This document shows, piece by piece, positions 53,730 to 62,145 of a stretch of DNA of 64,000 nucleotides. The stretch spans positions 3,472,001-3,536,000 of the forward strand of contig CP090854.1 of the NCBI GenBank assembly GCA_041879425.1, given 5' to 3'. Every line of letters begins with the position of its first letter. The first letter of the stretch is position 1. The translations under genes were made by a program, and so were the position numbers. The notes below the pieces were generated by a model. The model did no database searches. It was not told the DNA's origin and worked only from the letters and a program-made list of their open reading frames with translations. Source of the DNA: Vibrio pomeroyi (lineage in GTDB: Bacteria; Pseudomonadota; Gammaproteobacteria; Enterobacterales; Vibrionaceae).

Positions 53730-53896
53730 TCGAGTCATTTCTTCGAATAAACTAAGAAAGCTCTTACCAATAATGTGAATTAAAAATGTATCTATAATTT
53801 GCTCTATCGAGCGGCGGGCGATTATACATTAATCAATATTGGCTGCAATGGTGAGAACAAACGCAAACGTTTATTCTCACTTTTATTGGTAAATGG

Positions 53897-53956
53897 CGTT
53901 AGAAACCAAGTTTAAAAGCCAGGCTTAAAAGCTACGTTTAGAAGCGGTGCTAAAAG
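53897..53956. repeat. Degenerate 12-13 bp tandem repeat after the DUF3630-like gene
   Basis: About five units of the form xGyTTAAAAGCx (GCGTTAGAAACCA, AGTTTAAAAGCC, AGGCTTAAAAGCT, ACGTTTAGAAGCG, GTGCTAAAAGTT) directly follow the stop codon, in the gap towards yhhQ. Copies are imperfect. Confidence 0.5.
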
Positions 53957-54268
53957 TTAAAAACCGCGCTTGAAAAGCGTCGCGAGATAATCAAACTCTT
54001 CTCGGCTCTCTTCCGCGTTCAACGACTCAAACCAGATTGATTCACTGTAATGTTCAGACTTTAAAAACATCTTACAATCTTCAAAATCGATCAACCAAGA
54101 GTGCATGTCGGCATCCCATTGCTTTTCAACTATAGAAGCGGACAACAATGCCACCAGCTTTTCACCTAACACTTCGTAAGAATCAAAATCAAAACTTGGA
54201 GACGTAATCAATAAACGTCCTTCCTCAGCCAAATACTCTCTTAAGCCAAATTCTGTTTGTGTTGTCAT
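53957..54268 (-). CDS. Small acidic protein, DUF3630-like
   Basis: 103 residues, acidic, no signal peptide or membrane segment; contains YEVLGEKLVALLSASIVEKQ, WLIDFEDCKMFLKSEHYSES and IWFESL. It resembles a small Vibrio/Alteromonas family annotated as DUF3630; function unknown. It follows recQ by 65 bases on the same strand without a clear terminator between, so it may share the recQ transcript. Codon use looks like that of its neighbours. Confidence 0.65.
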   Translation of the reverse strand: MTTQTEFGLREYLAEEGRLLITSPSFDFDSYEVLGEKLVALLSASIVEKQWDADMHSWLIDFEDCKMFLKSEHYSESIWFESLNAEESREEFDYLATLFKRGF

Positions 54269-54333
54269 GTCCCTATCAACCTTATTATTTTTCTATGATC
54301 TCATCGTTTTTAGAAGCTAAACGATTTTGCAAA

Positions 54334-56172
54334 CTAGCCGTGTGTCGTGATGTGTTCTTGAATCAAATCTAAGAATGGGTCTGCGTACTTATCAAGTTTA
54401 CGTTGACCAACACCGTTAACCGCCAGCATCTCACCGTATGAGGTAGGCAATACTTCAGCCATATCAATCAGAGTAGCGTCACTGAATACCACATAAGGTG
54501 GCAAACCATCTTCATCAGCAATTGATTTACGTAGCTTACGCAGTTTGGCAAACAGCTTCTTATCGTAGTTCTTGCTGCTGAGTTTATCGGACTTAGCATT
54601 ACGCACCGCCGTATCCAAACGAGGCACAGCCAATTCCAAAGACATCTCACCACGCAGTAGCGGACGCGCTTCCTCTGTTAACTGCAAAGTCGAATTACGA
54701 GTGATATTCTGGAACAGCAAACCTTTGTGAATCAGCTGACGGAAGATACTGATCCAGTAGTCGTGGCTGTGATCGCGGCCAATGCCGTAAGTTGAGAGCT
54801 TATCGTGACCATTATCGCGCACTCGGATGTTCTGCATGCCACGCATCACTTCCACCACATAACCCATACCAAACGACTGATTCACACGGTACACACAAGA
54901 CAACGCCTTCTGCGCCTCTTGAGTCGCATCAAAATGCTTGGGTGGATCTAGGCAGATATCGCAGTTGCCACATTGCTTCTCGCGATATTCGCCAAAATAG
55001 TTGAGCAGAACCTGACGACGACAAGTCTGCGCTTCAGCAAAGGCACTCATCGCGTTTAGCTTATGCATCTCAACCTGTTTCTGTGGGCCTTCTTCTTTTT
55101 CATCCAGCATACGACGCAGCCAACCCATATCAGCCGGGTCAAACAACATCATAGCTTCAGCAGGTAAGCCATCACGACCAGCACGGCCAGTCTCTTGATA
55201 GTAAGACTCGATATTGCGTGGAATATCAAAGTGCACCACAAAACGAACATTGGGTTTGTTGATCCCCATACCAAACGCCACGGTCGCGACAACGATCTGA
55301 ATATCATCACGTTGGAAGGCTTCTTGAACGTAAGCGCGCTCATCAGTGTCCATGCCAGCGTGATAACCCGCGGCGCGAATACCGTTATTGCACAACTTCT
55401 CGGTTACCATCTCGACTTTCTTACGGCTACCACAGTAGATGATGCCGCAATTACCCTTCTGTGTTTCTAGGTAACGAACCACCTGTGACACAGGCTTATG
55501 CTTCTCGACGAGATTGTAGCGAATGTTAGGACGGTCGAAGCTGCCCAAGTAGGTATGTGGATCCACCAGCTGCAGACGCGAGATAATGTCTTTGCGCGTT
55601 GCATCGTCGGCGGTTGCCGTCAGCGCCATATAAGGCACGTGCGGGAAATATTGTTTAAGTTGGCCTAATGATGCGTATTCCGGGCGGAAGTCATGTCCCC
55701 ATTGAGAGATACAGTGCGCCTCATCCACCGCAATCATCGAAAGCGGTAAACCTTGAAGACGTTCGATAAAGTCGCGCATCAACACACGCTCTGGCGACAC
55801 ATAAACCATCTTCAATTGGCCTGAGTTCATGCGATTAAACACACTCATCAGTTGGTCACGTGGCATTGAAGAGTTAATGCACTCAGCCGCAACACCGTTC
55901 GCCTTCAATTGATCGACTTGGTCTTTCATCAGCGAGATCAGCGGTGAGATAACCAGAGTGAGCCCCTCACGAACCAAAGCTGGAATCTGGTAACACAGTG
56001 ATTTACCACCACCGGTAGGCATAATCACCAAGCTGTCTCTGCCTTCAACGGCCAGATCAATGACCTCTTGCTGACCATCGCGAAAGCTTTGATAGCCAAA
56101 CACATCTTGGAGGATGTTTTGCGCATCATTCGCGGGAGTCGGTATTTGCTCAGCAATCAGAGTGGCGGTCAT
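54334..56172 (-). CDS. recQ: ATP-dependent DNA helicase RecQ
   Basis: A 612-residue RecQ: motif 0 [14 protein letters not shown], Walker [12 protein letters not shown] (Lys57), DEAH box ([19 protein letters not shown]), motif [12 protein letters not shown], the RQC zinc site ([12 protein letters not shown], then [11 protein letters not shown]), a winged helix and a C-terminal HRDC domain. It works in recombination and fork repair. The start at 56172 has AGGA seven bases before it; the open frame extends further upstream without support. Divergent from rarD. Confidence 0.96.
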   Translation of the reverse strand: MTATLIAEQIPTPANDAQNILQDVFGYQSFRDGQQEVIDLAVEGRDSLVIMPTGGGKSLCYQIPALVREGLTLVISPLISLMKDQVDQLKANGVAAECINSSMPRDQLMSVFNRMNSGQLKMVYVSPERVLMRDFIERLQGLPLSMIAVDEAHCISQWGHDFRPEYASLGQLKQYFPHVPYMALTATADDATRKDIISRLQLVDPHTYLGSFDRPNIRYNLVEKHKPVSQVVRYLETQKGNCGIIYCGSRKKVEMVTEKLCNNGIRAAGYHAGMDTDERAYVQEAFQRDDIQIVVATVAFGMGINKPNVRFVVHFDIPRNIESYYQETGRAGRDGLPAEAMMLFDPADMGWLRRMLDEKEEGPQKQVEMHKLNAMSAFAEAQTCRRQVLLNYFGEYREKQCGNCDICLDPPKHFDATQEAQKALSCVYRVNQSFGMGYVVEVMRGMQNIRVRDNGHDKLSTYGIGRDHSHDYWISIFRQLIHKGLLFQNITRNSTLQLTEEARPLLRGEMSLELAVPRLDTAVRNAKSDKLSSKNYDKKLFAKLRKLRKSIADEDGLPPYVVFSDATLIDMAEVLPTSYGEMLAVNGVGQRKLDKYADPFLDLIQEHITTHG

Positions 56173-56351
56173 TATGGTTCCTAATCGAGGTATGAAATCA
56201 GCAAGCATCATTCGCAAGCAAGTCGCACATTGTAGAGGGGAACGCTGGCGAATTAAACCGCAAATTGTTAGGTGAAAAGGGTTAACGCTCCTATACTGAC
56301 CAACTCTCTTATAAATCTTATTAATAAGCACTCAGTGCTAGAGAAAGATGC

Positions 56352-57260
56352 ATGACACAAGAACAACAACAACGTACGCGCCAAGGAATTTTGCTTGCAG
56401 TTGGTGCCTACACGATGTGGGGTATCGCCCCTATATATTTCAAATCCTTAAGTGAAGTTTCCCCATTTGAGATTCTCAGCCACCGTGTAGTATGGTCTTT
56501 TTTCCTACTCGCTTTTTTACTACACGTTAGCCGCAGTTGGCGTAAAGTACGCGACACCCTCACCTCAAAGCCAAAAATGCTCTATTTGGTGGCGACCTCT
56601 ATCTTGGTGGGTGCTAACTGGCTGATCTTTATCTGGGCAGTAAACTCCAATCACATGCTAGATGCCAGTTTGGGGTATTACATCAACCCACTGATTAACG
56701 TGTTGCTCGGGATGTTCTTCCTTGGCGAACGCTTACGTAAGCTTCAATGGTTTGCGGTCGCCCTTGCTGCAATTGGCGTGATCATTCAATTGATCGCATT
56801 TGGCTCAGTGCCAGTCGTTGCCATTGCCCTAGCCTTCAGCTTTGGTTTCTATGGCCTACTGCGTAAAAAAGTCAGCTTAGAAGCGCAAACGGGCTTGTTT
56901 ATTGAAACATTAGTGATGCTGCCGATCGCCGCAACGTACTTGTTGTTTATCGCAGACAGCCCAACCTCAGATTTTTCGATGAACCCGATGCAACTCAATC
57001 TATTACTAATTGCAGCAGGTGTTATCACCACGGTTCCGTTGCTTTGTTTTACTGGTGCAGCAACCCGCTTGAAGCTATCGACACTCGGCTTCTTCCAGTA
57101 CATAGGCCCTAGCCTGATGTTCTTGTTGGCGGTTCTTATCTATGGTGAAGCCTTTACCAGTGACAAAGCGATCACCTTCGCCTTTATCTGGGGCGCTCTG
57201 GTTATCTTTAGCTTTGATGGTCTGCGCCACAGCAAAAAGAACAAGCGCGCGAAACAGTAG
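56352..57260 (+). CDS. rarD: EamA-family transporter RarD
   Basis: A 302-residue protein with ten predicted transmembrane helices and two EamA repeats. The N-terminal GAYTMWGIAPIYFKSLSEVSP, then ILSHRVVWSF, LDASLGYYINPLINVLLGM and GFFQYIGPSLMFLLAV are characteristic of RarD. The substrate is unknown; chloramphenicol sensitivity was the original phenotype suggestion. It is divergent from recQ. Confidence 0.9.
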   Translation: MTQEQQQRTRQGILLAVGAYTMWGIAPIYFKSLSEVSPFEILSHRVVWSFFLLAFLLHVSRSWRKVRDTLTSKPKMLYLVATSILVGANWLIFIWAVNSNHMLDASLGYYINPLINVLLGMFFLGERLRKLQWFAVALAAIGVIIQLIAFGSVPVVAIALAFSFGFYGLLRKKVSLEAQTGLFIETLVMLPIAATYLLFIADSPTSDFSMNPMQLNLLLIAAGVITTVPLLCFTGAATRLKLSTLGFFQYIGPSLMFLLAVLIYGEAFTSDKAITFAFIWGALVIFSFDGLRHSKKNKRAKQ

Positions 57261-57346
57261 CACTGATCGTTTTTTACAAGACAATCTATAAATACAGAGA
57301 TAAGCTTGGTTGAATTGATGATAATTTAACCAAGCTTTTTTATGCC

Positions 57347-58141
57347 ATGGATAAAGTCCACTACTACTCAACACCTAGCCAAGATATCAGCCTGATCCAA
57401 GCTCAATACCAAGAGTTTGCCTTTCAGCGCCACTATCATTTGGACTTTCACATCGGCCTAATCACTCAGGGTCAGCAAAAGTTTGTCTATAAAGGGACAA
57501 GCTACCACGCTGGTGCTGGACAAGTGGTGATGATGCCACCAGATGAACTGCACGATGGCCATTCAAAGCTAGAATCTGGCTACCAAGTGAGTGTGTTTGC
57601 TGTCTCGCCGCAATGGCTAGGCGATCTTGCCGATCACAGAGAAAATGGTCATGCTTTAAGCTTTTCGGAGTTGATCCTCTCCGATCAAGCGACTTTTTTA
57701 CAATTGTGCAACCTTCATGGACTACTTATCAATCCAAACATCAGCCAACTCGCTCAAGATTGCCTACCGTTTGAAGGATTCTCGATAATAGTTGATCGTT
57801 ACGCGCAGTTCGGATCGAAAACTCAGGTGCAACTTGGTACTCAGTCGGTTAACACGCTAAAAGACTATTTGATGGCAAACCTCGACCAACCAGTGCGCCT
57901 AGAGCAGCTGTCTGAACTGTGCGATCTCACCACCACACAGTTTCAACGCCACTTTAAGAAAAAAATGGGCATTACCCCTTATGCTTGGCTAAGCCGTTTA
58001 CGTATGGAACAAGGCATGCGACTGATTAAGTCAGGTGTAGGCGGAACCGAGGTCGCTCATCAAGTTGGATTTTACGATCAAGCCCATTTCTCAAAGGCAT
58101 TTAAGACCGCATTTGGTGTTTCCCCGTCGAAAATTAACTAA
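57347..58141 (+). CDS. AraC-family transcriptional regulator
   Basis: 264 residues: an N-terminal cupin-like ligand domain (FQRHYHLDFHIGLITQGQQK, PPDELHDGHS) and a C-terminal pair of helix-turn-helix motifs (about 165-262; LEQLSELCDLTTTQFQRHFK and the second HTH ending FSKAFKTAFGVSPS). It is followed after 89 bases by a LysE-type exporter gene on the same strand, the usual arrangement for amino-acid efflux control, so it likely regulates that gene. The ligand is unknown. Confidence 0.88.
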   Translation: MDKVHYYSTPSQDISLIQAQYQEFAFQRHYHLDFHIGLITQGQQKFVYKGTSYHAGAGQVVMMPPDELHDGHSKLESGYQVSVFAVSPQWLGDLADHRENGHALSFSELILSDQATFLQLCNLHGLLINPNISQLAQDCLPFEGFSIIVDRYAQFGSKTQVQLGTQSVNTLKDYLMANLDQPVRLEQLSELCDLTTTQFQRHFKKKMGITPYAWLSRLRMEQGMRLIKSGVGGTEVAHQVGFYDQAHFSKAFKTAFGVSPSKIN

Positions 58142-58230
58142 GTGTTGATAATTTACAATTGAGAGATTCGAAATCACGGTAAGCTGCGTTCAACAACTCT
58201 CAACAGAACAACCCAGTTATTGGAACAGAT

Positions 58231-58893
58231 ATGAATGAAGTCACCATATTAGTCACCCTCGCCTCTATCCACTTTATTGCCTTGATGAGCCCAGGCCCTG
58301 ACTTTGCCCTTGTGGTACAAAACGCAACACGCCACGGACGACAAACTGGCTTATACATTGCTCTAGGTTTATCTTGCGGGATCTTGCTGCATTCATTGTT
58401 GAGCCTGACGGGTATCAGTTATCTGGTTCATCAGCACCCCACTCTTTTCGCCACCATACAGTTAGCTGGCGGTAGTTACTTGCTGTATCTCGGTGTTGGT
58501 GCACTAAAGGCAACTTGGCAGATCATTACTCATCACGAAGATGAGACCAATCCTGTCGATTCAAAGGATCTGATCCTCACCAATAAACGTCAGGCCTTTT
58601 CGAAAGGGTTTGCAACGAACATCTTGAATCCAAAAGCCTTAGTGTTTTTCATCAGTTTGATGTCGAGCTTGGTTCCTGCAGACATGTCGCTGTCGGGCAA
58701 AGGCCTTGCTTTGATCATCCTATTCGGCCTTTCGCTATTCTGGTTCTCGCTACTGGCGTGGATGCTTTCGACTAAAACCCTACAAAAGAAGCTTAGCGAA
58801 GCAACAGTCTACATTGATGGCTTGTGTGGCGTGCTATTCAGCCTGATTGGCCTAAGTATTCTTTGGCAGTCGCTGTCTGGTTTAATCGCTTAA
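58231..58893 (+). CDS. LysE/RhtB-family exporter
   Basis: 220 residues, about six transmembrane helices, N-terminal motif MSPGPDFALVVQNATRHGRQ and central NILNPKALVFFISLMSSL, both signatures of the LysE/RhtB superfamily. It exports amino acids or related metabolites. It is closer to the RhtC-like branch with the PGPDF motif than the rhtB gene at 3780-4403. It sits behind an AraC regulator, which probably controls it. Confidence 0.85.
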   Translation: MNEVTILVTLASIHFIALMSPGPDFALVVQNATRHGRQTGLYIALGLSCGILLHSLLSLTGISYLVHQHPTLFATIQLAGGSYLLYLGVGALKATWQIITHHEDETNPVDSKDLILTNKRQAFSKGFATNILNPKALVFFISLMSSLVPADMSLSGKGLALIILFGLSLFWFSLLAWMLSTKTLQKKLSEATVYIDGLCGVLFSLIGLSILWQSLSGLIA

Positions 58894-58984
58894 ATTCGAA
58901 TCAAGATTACAATTCGTTAACAACGCACTGGCTATCTTATCTTTCCACTGCCAACCTAGCTCTGCATATTAAAAGGAGAAGATC

Positions 58985-60742
58985 ATGCAGTGGAAAACAA
59001 AACTAACAACCCTCGCCACTTCTACCCTACTTTTTGCCTCTCACGTCAGTTGGGCAAATCAAGCTGCCGATTCCGTCGCTCCAGAACAAAGTAGTGGTTT
59101 AGAAACCAAACAACTCGTAAAAGCCAACGACTGGATGGTCACTGCGGCCAACCCACTGGCGACCCAAGCGGGTGCCGATGTACTTGCTCGTGGTGGTAAT
59201 GCCATTGATGCCATGGTTGCCGTGCAGCTGATGCTTGGCTTAGTGGAGCCGCAATCATCAGGTATTGGCGGTGGCGCATTCCTTGTTTACTTTGATGGCA
59301 AGGACAAGCAACTCAAAACCTACGATGGTCGTGAAACCGCACCACTTGATGCAACACCACGTCTATTCCAAGACGAAAACGGCCAACCACTTAAGTTTTA
59401 CGATGCTGTGGTTGGTGGTCGCTCAGTGGCGACACCGGGCACAGTCCAACTGCTGTGGGACACTCACCAAAAATACGGCAAGTTAGAATGGGCATCGCTG
59501 ATCAAACCTATCGCTCAACTGGCTGAAAAAGGTTTTACCATCAGCCCTCGTCTAGCGACCTTGATTGAAAATGACCAAGAACGACTAAGCCGTTTTGCCA
59601 CCACCAAGGCTTACTTCTTTAACGCCGATGGCAGCCCGAAAACCGCAGGTACGCTACTTAAGAACCCTGAATACGCCGCAACCCTAAACGCTATCTCAAA
59701 GGATGGTGCTAAGGCTTTCTATCAAGGCGAGATTTCTGCTGACATCATCAACACAGTACAAACGGCCAAAGGTAACCCGGGCGTATTGGCACAGAAAGAC
59801 TTCGATGCGTATTCAATTAAGCAACGTGAACCGGTTTGTTCTGCTTATGAGAGTTACGATATCTGTGGTATGGGACCACCAAGTTCAGGCGCCTTAACGG
59901 TTGGGCAGATCTTGGCGATGACCGAGCAGTTTGATCTGAAATCATGGGGGCCAAACGACGCGAAATCTTGGCAAGTGTTAGCGGACGCTTCTCGTTTAGC
60001 CTTTGCAGACCGTGGTATGTACATGGCAGACCAAGATTACGTGCCAATGCCAACCCAAGGGTTAGTGAATACTGACTATTTGCAGGAACGTGCCCAGCTA
60101 ATTACCGCAGGAAAGGCATTAGAGAGTGCACCATCAGGTACCCCACCGTGGGATCATGTCATGTTACGAAGCCAAGATGTGTCTATTGAACTGCCATCCA
60201 CCAGCCACTTCAATATTGTCGACAGCGATGGCAATGTAGTATCGATGACCACCACCATTGAGAACGCATTTGGTTCACGCTTGATGGTGAGAGGCTTCCT
60301 ACTCAACAACGAACTGACCGACTTCTCATTCAAGACGCATAACGATGGCAAGCCTATCGCCAACCGACTTGAACCGGGTAAACGTCCACGTTCCTCAATG
60401 GCACCGACCATCATCATGCAAGACGATAAGCCTTACATGGCGATCGGTTCTCCGGGCGGCAGCCGCATCATAGGTTATGTCGCGCAAGCCATTATTGCCC
60501 ATACCCAGTGGGACATGGATATCCAACAAGCGATCAACCAACCTCACTTCCTAAACCGTTTCGGAACCTTAGATTTGGAAAAAGGAACATCGGCGGAAAA
60601 CTTCAAACCTGAGCTAGAAAAGATGGGATTTGAGGTCAACGTTCGCGATCTTAACTCGGGTTTACACGCCATTCGCATCACAAAAGATGGTCTAGAAGGT
60701 GCTGCAGACCCTCGTCGTGAAGGTGCCGCTATCGGCCAATAA
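58985..60742 (+). CDS. ggt: Gamma-glutamyltransferase (periplasmic)
   Basis: A 585-residue Ntn-hydrolase precursor. The signal peptide is 1-25 (ending SWANQ). Autoprocessing at Thr406 (PSTSHFNIVD) gives large and small subunits; GSPGGSRII (about 491-499) and GNVVSMTTTIE fit the active site. It hydrolyses or transfers the gamma-glutamyl group of glutathione in the periplasm. AGGAG lies upstream of the ATG. Its stop codon overlaps a terminator hairpin. Confidence 0.95.
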   Translation: MQWKTKLTTLATSTLLFASHVSWANQAADSVAPEQSSGLETKQLVKANDWMVTAANPLATQAGADVLARGGNAIDAMVAVQLMLGLVEPQSSGIGGGAFLVYFDGKDKQLKTYDGRETAPLDATPRLFQDENGQPLKFYDAVVGGRSVATPGTVQLLWDTHQKYGKLEWASLIKPIAQLAEKGFTISPRLATLIENDQERLSRFATTKAYFFNADGSPKTAGTLLKNPEYAATLNAISKDGAKAFYQGEISADIINTVQTAKGNPGVLAQKDFDAYSIKQREPVCSAYESYDICGMGPPSSGALTVGQILAMTEQFDLKSWGPNDAKSWQVLADASRLAFADRGMYMADQDYVPMPTQGLVNTDYLQERAQLITAGKALESAPSGTPPWDHVMLRSQDVSIELPSTSHFNIVDSDGNVVSMTTTIENAFGSRLMVRGFLLNNELTDFSFKTHNDGKPIANRLEPGKRPRSSMAPTIIMQDDKPYMAIGSPGGSRIIGYVAQAIIAHTQWDMDIQQAINQPHFLNRFGTLDLEKGTSAENFKPELEKMGFEVNVRDLNSGLHAIRITKDGLEGAADPRREGAAIGQ

Positions 60743-60761
60743 GGGAAAATACTCCCTTTTT
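60741..60761 (+). terminator. Terminator of ggt
   Basis: 6-bp stem AAGGGA/TCCCTT with a 6-base loop, then T residues; the stem begins inside the ggt stop codon. Short but correctly placed. Confidence 0.6.
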
Positions 60762-60801
60762 ACTCCCTGCCTTGTGCGAGATCTCTCACAAGGCAGTGAG
60801 T
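60762..60801. repeat. Strong inverted repeat between ggt and the csrB-like gene
   Basis: CTGCCTTGTG/CACAAGGCAG (10 bp) extended by ACTC/GAGT. No T run follows on the plus strand, so its function is not clear. The stretch from here to 60914 holds nothing else I recognise. Confidence 0.6.
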
Positions 60802-60914
60802 AAATATCGATATTTAACTGCGAAATTAAGCACCTAAATATTGTAACCAATTGAAATTAAACAATACGTACATTTATCATTCAAATAATTATATAGAAAT
60901 TCGCTTATGCACCA

Positions 60915-60942
60915 TTGCTGATAAATAAGGAGTCGGTAATAT
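60915..60942 (+). promoter_or_regulatory. Promoter of the CsrB-family RNA
   Basis: -35 TTGCTG (60915-60920), 16-base spacer, -10 TAATAT (60937-60942), predicting a start near 60949. Upstream AT-rich DNA holds TGTAA (60842), a possible half-site for the VarA/GacA-type activator; a full palindrome is not seen. Confidence 0.6.
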
Positions 60943-60948
60943 GAATGG

Positions 60949-61365
60949 TGTCGGAAGGATGCTGACACGGAACAGGAAACGCCAAGGACTTGGTTATCTT
61001 CAGGATGAAGATTCGATTACTCAGGATGAATAATCGGCACGGATAGCGAAATGGACATTGAATGGACGCAATAGTAACTAGGATGGTTGCTACTAAGGAA
61101 AGACAATGGACACCTCTGGACGAGGAAAGGACTGAACATCAGGATGATGTAAAGGACACCGCTCAAGGAACAAGTGACGCGCGCTAACGAGGATTGTTGG
61201 CAGATCAGGATAAGATCAAGGACACCGCTAGGAAGGCGACGAAAGGAATACGCTGAAGGATAACAGCACACTATCATGGATTTGATGCATGGAGCACACT
61301 TAGTAGCCGGATTGCTGCGAGTAAGACTATAGACCCCGATGAGCGTAAACTCTCGGGGTTTTTCT
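60949..61365 (+). ncRNA. csrB: CsrB/CsrC-family regulatory RNA (CsrA-sequestering)
   Basis: About 415 bases with no open frame on this strand but some 28 GGA triplets, about 18 as AGGA. Many are in loops of short perfect hairpins, such as TCTTC-AGGAT-GAAGA (60998), CATC-AGGAT-GATG (61137) and CCTC-TGGAC-GAGG (61113), the CsrA-binding format. The 5' end GTCGG resembles E. coli CsrB, and a strong terminator ends it. Such RNAs sequester CsrA and link VarS/VarA signalling to carbon use, motility and quorum sensing. Vibrios have several; which one this is cannot be fixed. Confidence 0.88.
61333..61363 (+). terminator. Terminator of the CsrB-family RNA
   Basis: ACCCCGA/TCGGGGT stem extended by GAG/CTC across a one-base bulge, loop CGTAAA, then five T. 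Confidence 0.92.
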
Positions 61366-61526
61366 TTATCTGTAGTCCCACTTTTCTTCCCCTAAAACAA
61401 ATAAATCAAAGACCTTTGATTACAATTCTGACATTTAAACCATTCACTTCTTAATCACTTCCGAGTAACGTAAGTCTTACTAGGCTCAACTAGTTTCATA
61501 ACCATAATTAAATTAAGGACAAATTC

Positions 61527-62024
61527 ATGTCACACGTTACCTTCAAAGGCGCTGCTGTACCGCTAACTGGCACATTCCCACAAACTGGCGAACAAGCACC
61601 AAGCTTTGCACTAACTGCAGGCGATCTTTCTGAACTGACTCTTGCTTCTCTTGCAGGCAAGAAAGTGGTTCTAAACATCTTCCCAAGCATCGACACAGCA
61701 ACTTGTGCAACGAGCGTACGTACGTTCAACGCAAAAGCGGCAGAACTTGAGAACACGGTGGTTGTTTGTATTTCTGCTGACCTACCATTTGCTGCAGGTC
61801 GCTTCTGCGAACTAGAAGGCATTGAAGGCGTTCAACACGCTTCAACTTTCCGTTCTCCTACATTCGCATCAGACTACGGCGTAGCGATTGCTGAAGGTCC
61901 ACTAGCAAGCCTAACAACACGTGCAGTTGTCGTTGTTGATGAAAAAGGTGTGGTAACACACAGTGAATTGGTTGCAGAGATCACTGAAGAACCAAACTAC
62001 GAAGCGGCACTTGCAGCACTGTAA
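61527..62024 (+). CDS. tpx: Thiol peroxidase Tpx (atypical 2-Cys peroxiredoxin)
   Basis: A 165-residue Tpx: [15 protein letters not shown] at the N-terminus, peroxidatic Cys60 in [13 protein letters not shown] and resolving Cys94 in [11 protein letters not shown] third cysteine at 81 is outside the usual pair. It reduces hydroperoxides with thioredoxin (trxA is in this window). AAGGAC lies upstream of the ATG. A convergent terminator separates it from uvrD. Confidence 0.96.
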   Translation: MSHVTFKGAAVPLTGTFPQTGEQAPSFALTAGDLSELTLASLAGKKVVLNIFPSIDTATCATSVRTFNAKAAELENTVVVCISADLPFAAGRFCELEGIEGVQHASTFRSPTFASDYGVAIAEGPLASLTTRAVVVVDEKGVVTHSELVAEITEEPNYEAALAAL

Positions 62025-62074
62025 GATCCCTTCTAGTCAGTCATGCATTGTGATCGCTTAAAGCGGTACGCAAT

Positions 62075-62105
62075 AAAAAAGAGCAGCCATTAGCTGCTCT
62101 TTTTG
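62075..62105. terminator. Bidirectional terminator between tpx and uvrD
   Basis: 12-bp stem AAAAAGAGCAGC/GCTGCTCTTTTT with a 5-base loop, in the gap between the convergent genes. Confidence 0.9.
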
Positions 62106-62145
62106 TTTTCAATAGTGAACGGTTATTAGATGCTAAAGTATTAGA

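Noticed and set aside
53688..53738. N-terminal extension of yhhQ (17 residues)
   Set aside because: It runs through the riboswitch and ribosome site; the family begins at the downstream ATG.
61017..61277. 86-codon minus-strand frame
   Set aside because: It is antisense to the CsrB-family RNA; the protein composition reflects the repeated GGA motif on the other strand.
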